A stretch of DNA of 64,000 bases from Kalaharituber pfeilii (lineage: Eukaryota > Ascomycota > Pezizomycetes > Pezizales > Pezizaceae): contig WHUZ01000031.1 of the NCBI GenBank assembly GCA_015179045.1, positions 1 to 64,000 of the forward strand. The letters are read 5' to 3'. The notes under the pieces are model-generated. The model was not told where the DNA came from. It saw nothing but the letters and a program-made list of their open reading frames with translations, and searched no databases. A program made the position numbers and the translations under genes. This document shows, piece after piece, positions 18,345-29,915 of this stretch (its first letter is position 1; each line of letters opens with the position of its first letter).

Positions 18345-19178
18345 ACTTCGAGCAGCCTGTTTAGGTTAGTATCTGTAGACTTTTTGCCCTTGATCCCTTT
18401 CTTTCCTTTCTTTTTTTCTTTCCCTTCCTAAATTTCGTTGTGAGTATATTCGTCGGCTTCCACTTCTGTATGCGACTGAGGGAAATGTTCGTCGACGTGA
18501 GCTGCTGCAATCAGCGGGCGATATGGAAGGAGCTGTCGAGTTGCCGCTTTTCACTGAGGATGGAAGCTGCTAGCTTGAGGCGAAGGTGTGGGATATACGA
18601 GTGACCTTGACGAGCCGAGGCCACTTGCTGAGCCCTCACAGCCAAAGAGAATCCATGTGTGACCTTTTATCTTTCCTTGTTGCAGTTTGCAGTTGGGGAC
18701 TGGAGATGGAATTGGGGGAGGGGGAGGGGGGGAGGGGGGGATTACGAGTCGAATATGGGTCTATACAAGTGAGAGGTAGGCCTGGCTGACTAAGCAGTGG
18801 TTGCCATCGGCTGCCAGTGCAGTATGATGCGCAGTGCGCCGCAGACCACAGCATGGCTGCCTTGTGAGTGGGGAGCATTGAAGCACCCCCGACCGTTGCC
18901 GGCGCAACGCGGCCAGGGCCCGCGCAGCCCCACGCTGGCTTGCACCCCTGCAAAAGGGCGTGTACCCAAGCCGACAACAGCAACCAGCAACAATCACCCC
19001 AAACAAACACAACCCGGCGGCCCCTCCCCTCCCCTCCCGCCCCCTCCGGCAGCGCAGAGTGGTATGTGAAGCAGCGCAGGCTGGGATTCAGCATTGGGAT
19101 AATAAAGAGCGCTCTAGCTCACAGCTGGCTTGACTCGGCACCACCACCGCCCCTATCTCCGCCCGCGACACCGCCGCC
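18345..19178. promoter_or_regulatory. Divergent gcn2/cut12 promoter region
   Basis: 834 bp between the gcn2 start (-) and the chosen cut12 start (+). It presumably carries both promoters and 5' UTRs. It has a G-rich stretch (GGGGGAGGGGGAGGGGGGGAGG, about 18715-18738) and a C-rich stretch with CCCCTCCCCTCCC near 19024. An upstream ATG in frame with cut12 exists (18868), but its translation lacks family similarity, so I treat this DNA as non-coding. Confidence 0.5.
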
Positions 19179-22100
19179 ATGCTGGGCTGGCTCAGAGGCC
19201 CCCCGCAGCCCGAGGGCGCGAGTGCACACGCAGCGAAGGAGAACCAGCCGCCGCCGCCGCCGCCGCAGCAGCAGCAGCACCAGCACCAGCACCAGCACCA
19301 GCACCAGCACCAGCACCAGCACCAGCAAGCAGCAAGCACGCACCAAGGTACGCCGGAATGCGGGCGGCATTGGCCCTGCCCTCCCCTCCCCTGCCCTCCC
19401 TCCCTCCCCTGCCCCCCCCCCCCACTCCCCCCTCTCTAGCCACCCCCACTGCACACGCAGCAGACTAACAATCTGTCTCCCCCTCGCCCCCCCCCCCTCA
19501 GACTACGCCACCGCCCCAGAGACCCCCGCAGCCGCATTCGCCCTCAAGGCCTTCCGCACCGCCATGTTCGGCACCCCGCACCCCTCGGCCGCCCCGCCGC
19601 AGCCGCAGCCACCGCTCACCAGCACCGACTGCGCCAAGCCAAAGCCGTCCTCCAGCAAGGCCCTCTTCTCGGAGACCGGCCACACCGACCTGACAGCCGC
19701 CAAAGACATCGACCGCCCCTCCCGCAAGGAGGCGCTGAAAGAACGCAGCATCGCCGAAAACAACATCCCAGACTCTGAAAAGCACAAGCCGGCCGAAGAC
19801 CATGCCGACAGCGCCGACGAGTCCCTCTACCGCACACCCGTCAAGCACATCAGCAAGCTGCCCCAGGGCATCCTCGTCACGCCCGGCTTCACAAACACAA
19901 AGAAGAAGGCCGTCTCCTTCGCCGCTTCGACCAGCGACGAGGTCAAGCCCCGCCCGCAGCCCCGCGTCCGCTCCGGCCTCCCCAATGAGTACCCTGGCAA
20001 GTTCCCCTCGCCGTGGACACCCCGCACGGGCACGCCGAAGGCTGTTGACTCTAGCGATCTTTCAACGGTCAGAAAGGCACTCTTTAATGGCTCTGATGAC
20101 GATACGGCAAATGATACCAAGCAGACCAAGGCAGAATCCACCTTACAGGCCAAACTCAACGCTCACAATGACATGCTCAAGCATACCAGCGACCTCATCG
20201 CTTCCCTTAAGGACGACTCGGCACAGACAGCGCTCATTCCCCACCCCTCATCCCACGGTGAGCACGACATCACCGTCAATTTAGACTTCCCCAAGTCCGA
20301 ATCCGGAAAGTACTGGAAAGAGAGAGTTGAGGAGATAGAGAGCCAGTACGAAAAGACTCTGTTGAAAGCACAAAAGTGGCAGGAGGTCTCAAAAATTGCT
20401 AAGAATTACGCAAAGAAGAAAGATGCCCAATGTGCGGAGATGGCAGAGCGACTGAGAGAGTACATCAAGGAGAACCAAAAGCTTCTGGAGGACATCGAAG
20501 AGCTCAAGAGATCTCAGACAATAATGCTAGGTAGACTTTCTGGACCGAGCAAGCAACAGCAGCAGTCAGCATCAACGGACACTAGCGCCAAGGAGGAAGT
20601 CGAAGAATTACGAGCTACAGTCACTGCTTACGAAAAGAAAATGGAGGCTCTCGAGGCGCTTCTGGAAGAGCGGGAAGATGAGGTCGCACAGTTGTCAATG
20701 TACATTGAAGAAAGCCCCGATACCAACACGGACATCGTTGTCCGAGACCTCAAAAAGCAGCTCCGAAAGGCACGGCTTGAGCTACGCGAGATGACACTCG
20801 TCAAGGTCGATAACGACAGTAAGAAACTGCGAATTATCACCATCGAAAAGGAATTGGAGGAGTATAAAAAGGAAACCGCGCGGCTAGAGCAAGAGCTACG
20901 TGAAGCCCGCGGAGGTGTAGGCGACACTACACACATTGCAAATAAGAACCGTTCCCTTCACGAAAACAGGCTACGGCTTCAGGTCGACCGCCTCGAGCAG
21001 GACAAGATCAACTTGATGGCCGAGATGCGCGATAAGCTGTCCAAGGAGGCTACTGAGCGCCGAGAAGTAGAGAGGAAGTACAAGAATGACATCCGGGATA
21101 TGGATGCACGACTGGACGCTGCGGCTTTGTCCGCGGAAAAGAAGCAGCGAGAACATGATGAGCTGTCGAGGAGGTGTGCGGAGATGGAGAGGCAGCTGAC
21201 GAAGAGGTCGAAAGAGCTCGAAGAGGCGTTGCAGACGGTGGAGGAACTCAAGAAGAACTCGAGTTTACTTGCTTCTGGAACACCAGGGGCGTCGAGTGAC
21301 TCCGCAATATGGCAGGCAAAGCAGAGATCAATGCTTCAGGAACTCAGACAGGCGAAAGAGGAGAGCTCAGAACTCAAGATGAAGTTGACGGAGAAGGATA
21401 TGGAGCTTCAACAGAAGAACGAGGAGATTGTGAAGTTGAGGTTTAAGCTGCATGGATTGGGGGCGACGAGTCGTCCTACGTCACCGGTACGCTCAACATA
21501 TCGAGAGTATGAGGAGATGGAGACTGACTTGTCTGAAATGCAGGTCATGAAAAATGTCGACAGCAGCAGCCCTGTGAGGGTTAGCACTCCTCCTCTTGTT
21601 TCCGTGCGCACAAAGCTCAGCAGGGCTTCACTCGGCAGCCCATCCAAGAACGCCTTCGGCCTAACCACAACCCGGGACTTTAGCCCTACAAGACGAGACT
21701 CCCACCAAAGCCGCAACACTAGCCCGAACCGATTCCTCCGCCGTGATATCAGTCCTTCCCAGTCCACTACTGGGAAGGAAATCCGCACAGACCTATTCTC
21801 GACTCCCAAACCCGTCTTCTCCATCCCACCCTCCGCAACTAAATCCAAATTCGACCCTGATGCGACCGCGAAACCCTCGCACAATCCCAACGCACCGAAG
21901 CTGAACGATGACATCGACATCTTCAACACCACCGTCACATCTACCTCCACCCCCGCCGCCACCACCACGGCCCAAAACAATTACAACTACAATTACAACT
22001 TTATGACCCGCCCTTCGCCACGCGCGTCCATTGTCCCTGTCGAGTTTTCGCCCGATACCACCACGGCAACCACCAGAGCAAGCATTCATAACCCGCCTCG

Positions 22101-22383
22101 AAGGGTCACCAAGCGCGCTAGTCTCGGCTCGGACATCAACTCGTCGCGGAGGGTGAGTGGAGGAGTCTCAAGACGGACTAGTACAGGCGCATTGAGGGAG
22201 AGGGATAGTGTGCTTGGGGGCATCGGGGGGGCTAGTGTGGCAGGCAGCACAATGGGCGTGGGCAAGAGGAGTGGTGGCTTGGGAGGTATGGATCCGGCAA
22301 GAAGGGCGGCGGCGCAAGCGAGGTTGGCGGAGAGACAGAAGGCGAGGCTGGCAGAGAGGATGGCGAAGGTAGTGGGAGTGTAA
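19179..22383 (+). CDS. cut12: Spindle pole body protein, Cut12 family
   Basis: Structural coiled-coil protein of the spindle pole body. S. pombe Cut12 promotes Plo1 activation and bipolar spindle formation. Two exons, 19179-19347 and 19502-22383, with a 154-bp C-rich intron (GTACGC...CCCTCAG); product about 1016 aa. The start at 19179 is chosen because MLGWLRG followed by TPAAAFALKAFRTAMFGTPHP after splicing is the conserved N-terminus of filamentous-fungal homologues. Signature segment LPNEYPGKFPSPWTP at about residue 218, then KYWKERVEEIESQYEKTLLKAQKW. Long coiled coils span about residues 310-670. The C-terminus is Ser/Thr/Pro-rich and basic, with many S/T-P sites typical of CDK targets, ending in an Arg/Ala-rich helix. 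Exon 1 carries a CAG/CAC repeat coding for alternating Gln-His. Confidence 0.9.
19265..19330 (+). repeat. Coding (CAGCAC)n hexanucleotide repeat
   Basis: Following six CCG codons there are four CAG codons and then about seven to eight CAC-CAG units, coding QQQQ(HQ)n in exon 1 of cut12. The repeat ends near 19326. Confidence 0.95.
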
Positions 22384-22546
22384 AGGGGTTCTGGGTAAAG
22401 GATGGAGGGTGTGGAGACCAGACTAAACGTGAGGGATGTGTACGTGGAATGACTTGATTGTTTTTCTGTTTTTATTACGTGCTTTGGTTGCTTGTTTGTT
22501 GCTGGGAGCCGATATCATGTGAAATAGTACTTTATACAACGGTGGA

Positions 22547-22579
<33 letters not shown>

Positions 22580-22769
22580 CCTTTCCTGCTTTTGCTTGGG
22601 GGAAATTAGTATTTTCTTATCTGGAAGGGGCCAGGGTGTTTTCTTTTTTCTTTTTTCCCTCCCTTTTCCGTTGTTTTTAGTTTTGTAACCTCATGATTTA
22701 AGTAGCCTTATTTCCATTTTTTCTTCTTGTTTCTCTTTTTTTTTTTCTTTTTTAAGTTTTTGCGTGGGG

Positions 22770-22805
<36 letters not shown>

Positions 22806-23854
22806 CAAATTTCTACAGGGAATAAGCACCAGGATGGTAGAGCCCTGGGAAGACGAACAGTACGGATGTGGTCTCTGATGAGCTTGAATTATCAGAGTTT
22901 TATAATACGATGCAATCAAAACCTGTTCTCACAGTAGGAAGGGGAAAAAAAAAGAGTTGTATTGTGTTAGCACATTCTCCTTCTTCCCTTGAGTTACAAG
23001 TTCAAAGAGACAGAGATGTGAAATAATATTCAAGCTTTAAGCCTGTTGCACGCATCACAACTTATTTCCAAACGCCATACATACAGAGTTCTGTCGGGAA
23101 ACCTTGGCATTCCGATATTTACGGTGGGAGAATAAATTCTGGGGCACGGGGAGGTAATTGCTGAAAACGGAAGTAGCACTGGGGGTCAAGGACGGGTATT
23201 TCTTCAGAAGGGGGGACCTCATCACAAGAACATCATCGTTGAGGATCATGGTACCAAGGTTTTTGTCTACTAGGTTTTGCAGCTGTCCCTTTATTTTTTG
23301 AGATATAGAGAACCCGTTTCTCCTCTTTCCGACTCACATACGTCCCTGCCTTCTCTACCTCTCTTTTATTATCTTTCGTTTCTCCTTCCCCTCTGAGCAC
23401 TTCCTTTCTGCCTCCCACAGTACCGAACACTTGAATGTATCAACGACACGAAAACATAATACCTCAACGACAGCTTAATTGTAGTTATCGTAGCAGCATC
23501 ATAATTCATACACCGCCATACTCCCGCCATACTCTACTCACACAACCAACATGAATGAAAACAACGCAAATACATCAAACAGCAACTCGTAATCTTGCAA
23601 TCCAACCAGAAAGCATAAATGATATTCTCCTCTTGAGCACTCCTCTCTAGCAAAACAGGAAAAAAAAAAGAAAAAAAAACGCCGGTTTTCTTTATCGTCA
23701 TATATCACGTGAGGAAGCAAAAAAAAACCCAAAGAGTACACAATAGGACCTCCTCACCCCTAGTCTGGGTTATGCAGAACTTTTGTCATGCTTTCCGGTT
23801 GTCCAATTGCAATTCCAAAGAGCATCCAACATTTGTTTTTGAATATCCAAAAGT
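22384..23854. other. Convergent intergenic region with two >30-nt poly-T tracts
   Basis: The 3' flanks of cut12 (+) and ppt1 (-). It contains T31 (22549-22579) and T32 (22771-22802). No gene recognised. Confidence 0.7.
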
Positions 23855-25880
23855 TTACATCATAGCAAGTAGCGGACTAGATGCGTATGCCATTGGCTTG
23901 ACTGGTGGATGGGGTACCTCCCGGAATGTGTTATGTTGGAGCTCGTAGTTGGAGTCAACGTTGATATAAGCACCCGCATTGTTGGAAGTGTCAACATAAT
24001 TAGGAGCTGAAAAAACTATACAGAAGCTAACTCAGCATGCAAATAGAGGGGATTCAGTTTCAAAGTAGATCGCCTTACCAGTGATACATCGGCCATCATG
24101 TTCAACTTCATAACCACCCATCCTGACTTCGTGGGAGCGTATAATAGCCTTCAATCCATTTTTCTCGCAGAATTTTTCTGTGACATCTGGGCCAAACATC
24201 ATACCAACCCCTCGTTTACTTGGGCTTCGTCCAGGCTCCTTCTGCGGGTCGGTCCACAACATCTCCATCATTCTAAAGTTGCGCTCATTAGCAGATCTCC
24301 TAGCACTGTGAATAGTCAAAGTAACTTACAGTCCGGACTGGCCAGGCTGTTTTTGTTTGTGACGATCCAGTGTCCGAATATCATCTAGCGTGATATTGTC
24401 ATCGGAGAATAGGCCACCATGCAGGACTAGGTATTGTGAGCCAATCAGGGTCGCCAGCGGTAGTGCACTGAAAGCTTCTGAAAATAACTTGAATGTGCGT
24501 TCGTTATACTTGGCTTTACACTCTCCCTCGAATCCGTAAACACGATTCATGTCGTCCGTCTCGTGATTACCTCTGTTGATAAAAAACGATTTTGGATATA
24601 GCCATTTGTAAGAGAATAATAAAAATGCAATTTCGGTTGACCAAGACCCGCGGTCAACAAAATCTCCGTTGAAAAGATATGCATGCGTCTGTGATGGATA
24701 GCCATTCCGGTTGAATATCTCTAAAAGATCGAAGTATTGACCTGAATAAAGTTAATCTTTGACGACTTTAGCACTGAAAACTTTAAAGCTCACCATGAGT
24801 GTCCCCGCATATTGTCAATTTGTGATCCTTTTCAATAGAAATATCAGGCATTGTAGGTTCGTCATAAAATATCTCCTTGGCTTTGATGACTATCCGGTAG
24901 GCGTATTTCTTGTGAATTTTCTTGCCAGATTTGAATCGCTCAATCATATCCTCTATGAATTCCAAAGTCATGGTGTCCCCAAGGACAGCCCCATCGTATG
25001 CAGCCTCGACAACTATGGAGCACGCCATGAGCGTTAATTGAGCAATTGGTAAGCTGCGTGAGGCATTCTAACCTATTCCATCAATATCCAATCCCTCAGC
25101 AGCTGAGGGAGGGTCTTCTACTTCAATTGCCTTCTCGAAATTAATACGCTTCACCAGCTTCTCACATTCCGCTAGCTTTTGCGCAGCGTCCTTATCATTT
25201 GGCACTAAAGTGGATTCGGAAGTCAGTATGAATATGTCCTGGTAAGTTTGTGACACTGGCGATGCGCGGATTGGAAATGCCCACCACCCCACCAGCAGTT
25301 TGCTGCCATGTCATGTTCCTAGCTCGGACGCAAGATGTGCGTGATGTCAAGAGGATGGGAGTGGGAATGGTGACCTTTTTTGGCAACTGTCCTAAAGTCT
25401 TTTAGGGCCTCTTTCAACCTGAGAATCCCCATATTGCTTATTGCTCTACGATAATATGCCTAGAGCCCCGGTAATAAGAACATGATCCAGAATTGGACTA
25501 ACTTGCGGTTGGGATACCTTCACGTATGCTGGGTTTAACTCAATAGCTTTTGTGGCATCCTCAATAGCACTCCCAAATGCCTCCAGTTTGATATGCGCCT
25601 ATAGAAAGCTGTGAATGACTAAACTCAATCCATAAGGAGAATATGACTAGAATTTATCTAGCTCCACTTTGTCGTGACAGTCAAGCGGTTGTGGAGGCGC
25701 AAACCACGAGGGAAATAAAATGCGGTGGCCTACCTGTGCTCTGTTGCTATAAAAAACCGCCTGCGAACCATCCAACTCAATAGCTTTGGTATAAAATTCG
25801 ACCGCCTTCGCCCACTCGCTATTCGCAATGGCTTTGTTGCCTTCATCTTTGAGGGCTATGGCTTCTTCTTCAACTCCCAT
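23855..25880 (-). CDS. ppt1: Serine/threonine protein phosphatase 5 (TPR-PPP; Ppt1)
   Basis: Metallophosphatase that docks on Hsp90 through its TPR domain and dephosphorylates Hsp90 clients and co-chaperones. Eight exons on the minus strand: 25880-25734, 25598-25518, 25459-25375, 25204-25073, 25012-24794, 24741-24330, 24272-24079, 24015-23855. Total 476 aa, the normal length for the family. TPR units cover about residues 5-125 ([28 protein letters not shown]...[39 protein letters not shown]). The PPP catalytic motifs are GDTHGQ, GDFVDRG, RGNHE, LHGG and VFSAPNYVD. The C-terminus ends [15 protein letters not shown]. Two introns are longer than usual (135 and 170 bp). The catalytic metal-ligand residues all appear present. 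Confidence 0.96.
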
Positions 25881-27325
25881 GACTAGGACGTGCGGTCAAA
25901 TTGCTTCGATCGATGTGGGTAGTATAGGGACGTGAAAATAGAATTGCAGTGCTCTGATTCCGAATCGGTAAGATGTGAGTATGACTGCCGGAAGTATGGA
26001 CTGTGGAAGGGGGCATAGGTAGGAGTGGGGAAATCACAGGCAAGATATATACGGGTGTATTGGGGGTATCCTCTATTGCTTAGATAAAACGGATATGATT
26101 AGTGCTGTAGATGTCTGAGATTGCAGAGGCGTGGATGGCCCTGTCTGATAGTTGTTGAGTCTAGGTGTGTGCTTGCGGGATCGAATGTGGGAGGAGGGTT
26201 GAAATGCAGTGAGAGATGGGTGAGGGGACGCTGGAGTGCGAGTGGAAGTAGAAGTGGAAGTGAAGAAAAGCGTCGAAGGAGGGTTGAGGGAGGAGGGGCG
26301 AGGGGCGGAGGAGAGAAAGGATGGAAGGCAGAGACGGGGTTTCTCAGGTCGGGTTAGATTTTGATAGGCACAGGCAATTCTCGTGGATAAGCTACTGGGA
26401 CCTCCGTACCAGGGACGAGGTGAGAGGTGCACACGAGACTAGAGCGAAGCTATTCCATCCCCAGGTGATACAAGTGGTACAGGTGCTGGCGTTCAAGTCA
26501 AGTTCAAGTACTTTCACATCGGTCCAGACCACTTTTGAACTTACTAATGCTTGATCTGAGGCCGCCATCCCTTGCCTGTATAAGCTGCGGCTCGCAGCAT
26601 TGCCGTCACTGTCAACTCCTGGCCAAGCGAAAAAAATATGGGAAGAGAAGAAAATATTGCAATTGCGGGGCGCTGATTTACAGATTGCTCGCAGTGAGTG
26701 TGTTCCGTGCCCTGCCATGAATGGTAATTCCCAGCAAACAAAAATCATGCATTGTTAGTAGACGATCCCAACGATGCACCTTCCATTTGATTCGACGGGT
26801 GCCAATAGGCATCAAGTATCTTTACGCTGGGCTTTTGGAACCGCGTAGGTCGCTCTGTGCTCAGCCTTCAGAAGCTATCGCTGTTACATGGTTTGAAATC
26901 TCTCCAGGGTCTGGGAGGGAGACAGCAACACGATGGTAGTCGGCTACTCCGAACAAATTGCTTACTTATATATACTTCAAATACTCCACCGCATTATATA
27001 CAGTACAGGAGATGATGCATTGTACACTCCACAAAGCCCCAAGCCTCTGAAACTGAAACAAACATAAACACCGCATATGAAACGTGTGGAGGGTCCAGCT
27101 CAATACCAAACACTAGTAGGTACGCACATATACCATGTAGACTTAACCTCTACAACGACAATAAACCAAGACAAGAATGAATGAAATGAACAGAGAAATT
27201 GCCATCCAGTGAGCAACAGCTGACCTTTAACTCCGTGCATGAAGTACAAAAAATCCAGACAGAGTCGCCCAGCCCTAAGAACTTCAGTAGCATAACAATC
27301 CTGCTCAAAGAAGTTCACTTTCGTA
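25881..27325. other. Intergenic region upstream of ppt1
   Basis: Lies between ppt1 and the unknown gene, both on the minus strand. It includes the ppt1 promoter and the 3' flank of the unknown gene. Short open frames (for example 26073-26432 on the minus strand, Ser/Pro-rich) show no family resemblance. Confidence 0.5.
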
Positions 27326-28456
27326 TCATCTAGGTGTCATGGCTGGAAAACATCGTCTTCCTACGTAGCCATATGCGCCGATAAATTGAATATCTATGTT
27401 GTCACGCCGCCGGGGAGAGAAGAACCGTGCTAATATATACCTTCCCGATCTACATAGACGTAGAACGTTAGAATATGCTGCAACCACATATACACCCAAT
27501 GGCATCACATACAGAGCAGGTTCAAACGTAAGTGTAGCCTTCATCTTATTTCCTCGCTCATCCCGGCGGATCTTAAATCTCGCAGAAGGCTCAATCTGGG
27601 ACTCCTCTCCAGGGGCGGACTGAGGTCGTCCCATTGGAAAAAAGCCCGATGGAGACCCACGCAAGGTAGGGGAATGTTCGCAGGGTTCGAGTGAAAAGTT
27701 GAGCTCGTTAAGGTCGGCATCATCATCATCACTCTCATCCAGTCCATCGTCATCGTCATCGTCATCATCGTCGTCCTCAGCATTCTCAAACTGAAATGGG
27801 TAATTGCAACCTGAAAGTAGATCATTCTTATCCATAGTGACGAATATTATACCCTCTTGCACCCTATTTTGCAACTTTAGCATTTTCAGATACCCAACGG
27901 ACGGGTAGAATCTTCTTACGGCGAAGTATAGCCAATGGAGGGCCCTTGAATAACCATTTTTTTCAAAGTGAAACATTTCGCACCGACGTGCTGGAAAATC
28001 ATATTGCATTGAGAGCTTCTTGTGCAGTATACTATCACCCAATTGGTAGACGTTAGCATAAAATATGCAAATGTCATCAGTGAACTCCAAAATATTACCA
28101 TCTTCATTTTCGTATAGAACCGATTCCGGCCGTGTATCTGTTGTGGTCTTGTATTTACCACCATCACAATATGCAAGTTCTAGCTCTAAAGGGGCCATCT
28201 CAATTTGCGCAGGGTATTGCTCAAGCTTTCGCCTTTTCCCCGGTGACGCTGTTGCCGATGGACTCTGGCTCCCAGTGTCATCCGGCAATGTGCCCAACGG
28301 TCGCCTCCTCCTACTGCCAAGCGATTCGTTCGTTCTGGCTCTGAGCGTACGCCTAATACGATCTAGCCGGGCCGAATGTGAGAGCTGGGAGGGAAAGGTA
28401 TTCGGGCGATGTGTGGTATTGCGTGAGGAGCTCGATCCCTGATTGAAATCGTCCAT
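27326..28456 (-). CDS. Conserved fungal protein of unknown function, 4 exons, ~314 aa
   Basis: I cannot name a function. Exons on the minus strand: 28456-28099, 28031-27920, 27863-27513, 27449-27326. I recognise blocks shared with uncharacterised Pezizomycotina proteins: KLEQYPAQIEMAPLELELAYCDGG, then VYCTRSSQCNMIFQHVGAKC with FTLKKMVIQGPSIGYTSP. Next come VQEGIIFVTMDKNDLLS, an acidic run (D10 then DESDDDDAD) and a C-terminal SGRYILARFFSPRRRDNIDIQFIGAYGYVGRRCFP. These blocks only become continuous if the three introns (67, 56 and 63 bp) are removed. The unspliced frame is also stop-free and would be read as one long ORF. The start at 28456 (MDDFNQGSSSS) precedes an Arg-rich segment (RLDRIRRTLRARTNE) that fits the family. 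The N-terminus is basic and probably disordered, suggesting a nuclear protein (inference). Confidence 0.75.
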   Translation of the reverse strand: MDDFNQGSSSSRNTTHRPNTFPSQLSHSARLDRIRRTLRARTNESLGSRRRRPLGTLPDDTGSQSPSATASPGKRRKLEQYPAQIEMAPLELELAYCDGGKYKTTTDTRPESVLYENEDGNILEFTDDICIFYANVYQLGDSILHKKLSMQYDFPARRCEMFHFEKNGYSRALHWLYFAVRRFYPSVGYLKMLKLQNRVQEGIIFVTMDKNDLLSGCNYPFQFENAEDDDDDDDDDDGLDESDDDDADLNELNFSLEPCEHSPTLRGSPSGFFPMGRPQSAPGEESQIEPSARFKIRRDERGNKMKATLTFEPALYVMPLGVYVVAAYSNVLRLCRSGRYILARFFSPRRRDNIDIQFIGAYGYVGRRCFPAMTPR

Positions 28457-29915
28457 TATGAGTATATGCAGCAGACTATTTCGGCTCCTCGTCATCTCCC
28501 CACCATGGGAAGATGGGCTTGTTTGGTCCTGGCTATCTGACGACAGGGCTGAAGCTTTTGCAGTGAAACAAGAGGAAGGTTTTTCTAATAGTAGCTTGTC
28601 GTAGCTCAGAGAATTGGGGGGGGGGGGGGGGATGAGGTGGGTTGGGGGGGGGGTAGGGAGGGAGGGGGAGGGGGAGGGGCAGGGGACACAGGGGCTAAAA
28701 AGCAGTGGGAGATGTATTTGTAGCTGCAGCTGGGTGTAAGTCCTGGAACCAATTATAGGAGAGGAGGGGCCAGGGAGAGATATGTGTGTGTGTAGGGGGG
28801 GAGAGAGGGAGGGGAAGGTCAAGGCGTGCGCGTTTGCTCTGCGGAGCCTTGGAGCTAGGCACTGAGGTTTGTGTGCTTGACTGCTTGACTGCTTGACTGC
28901 TATGCGGACTAAGTAGCAGCTGCCGGGGCCAATCTGGGCAGGGGATGGGAGGTGCGCGAGGGGCTTGGAGATCCTGAGCCTCAGAAGAAGCTGATCGGGG
29001 CGAGGAGTGCCTTCGCAAAGCAGGAGGCATGCTCTGTAAAGCACAATGCAGACTAGGTGCAAGGAAGTACTACTTATAGAACGCAGGCGGTGCAAATATT
29101 GTGCAGGTCGGGAAGAGCGCCGCAGCCCATGAGCTGCAGCCACACGAGCCCAGGAGACTGAGATGGGCGCACTGAGGGTTGGAGGTAGATGCCGATGCTC
29201 TGCCTGTTTGGATCTACCGGTACTTGCGTACATTAATACTGGCCGTAGCCCGTCAAGATGGCGACAATATTGCAAGCCTCCGGCCTCAGCGCACCTCGAA
29301 CTGCCCCCCCCCCGGCGGGCTTGAAACAGACCGTACTGAAGCCTCTCTGCTGTTTACTCTGCATGCGGGTACTTCTGGGACCCAGCGATGTCAGACAACG
29401 CCAAGCCAAGTGCCGCCGCCATCACGCCTTGCGGTTACAGGCTACCGGGACGGCTCTGCGGAGCAGTCTAGTTGCACGGCCTCGGACCGCCCATCATTCA
29501 GCGGCCGATCTCGCCAAGACTGGCGGCCGCCTCTCGTGCCGCTTGCTGCAGGTCTGACTGCTCGGCGCCGCGCTTAATTGTTGCGTGTTTGAGATGTCAA
29601 CCCTGTCTTCTCCACACTCCACAGGCAGCCCCAGCTGTATGTCAAGCTCTGCCCCACGATGACTCAGCCAAGAGCCGCGTCCGCAGCGTGCCACCACGGA
29701 CTATGCATACCGGTACTCCCCGTAATTTCATACCAGCAAGCACAACGTCACGCTTCCAGAAACGCGTTACTCACAAACGCCAAGGTAGGCACTCACCAGG
29801 GCCACTTAGCTACCCTGGCCGTACAAACGATCGCAGAGGAACTTCCCAACCTACCCTTTGCACGCTTACTCTCGCATTTCGAATGATATTACCAATACAA
29901 ACACACACCGTCACC
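28457..29915. other. Divergent intergenic region with G-rich tract
   Basis: Separates the unknown gene (-) from aos1 (+). It holds a strongly strand-asymmetric G-rich block (28617-28681, with G13 and several GGGGG runs; another G run near 28795) and a small tandem (GCTTGACT)3 at about 28875-28900. GC content rises toward aos1. No gene recognised. Confidence 0.6.

Noticed and set aside
18868..19178. In-frame N-terminal extension of Cut12 from 18868
   Set aside because: It would read through the intron at 19348-19501 and lacks the conserved MLGWLRG start.
23855..23960. Apparent frameshift at the C-terminus of PP5
   Set aside because: Re-reading the bases (CAACATAACACATTCC) gives a continuous frame ending [15 protein letters not shown].
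28457..29275. N-terminal extension of the unknown conserved protein
   Set aside because: The upstream frame is Ser/Pro low-complexity from G/C-run DNA and has no similarity to the family; the start at 28456 precedes the first family-like block.
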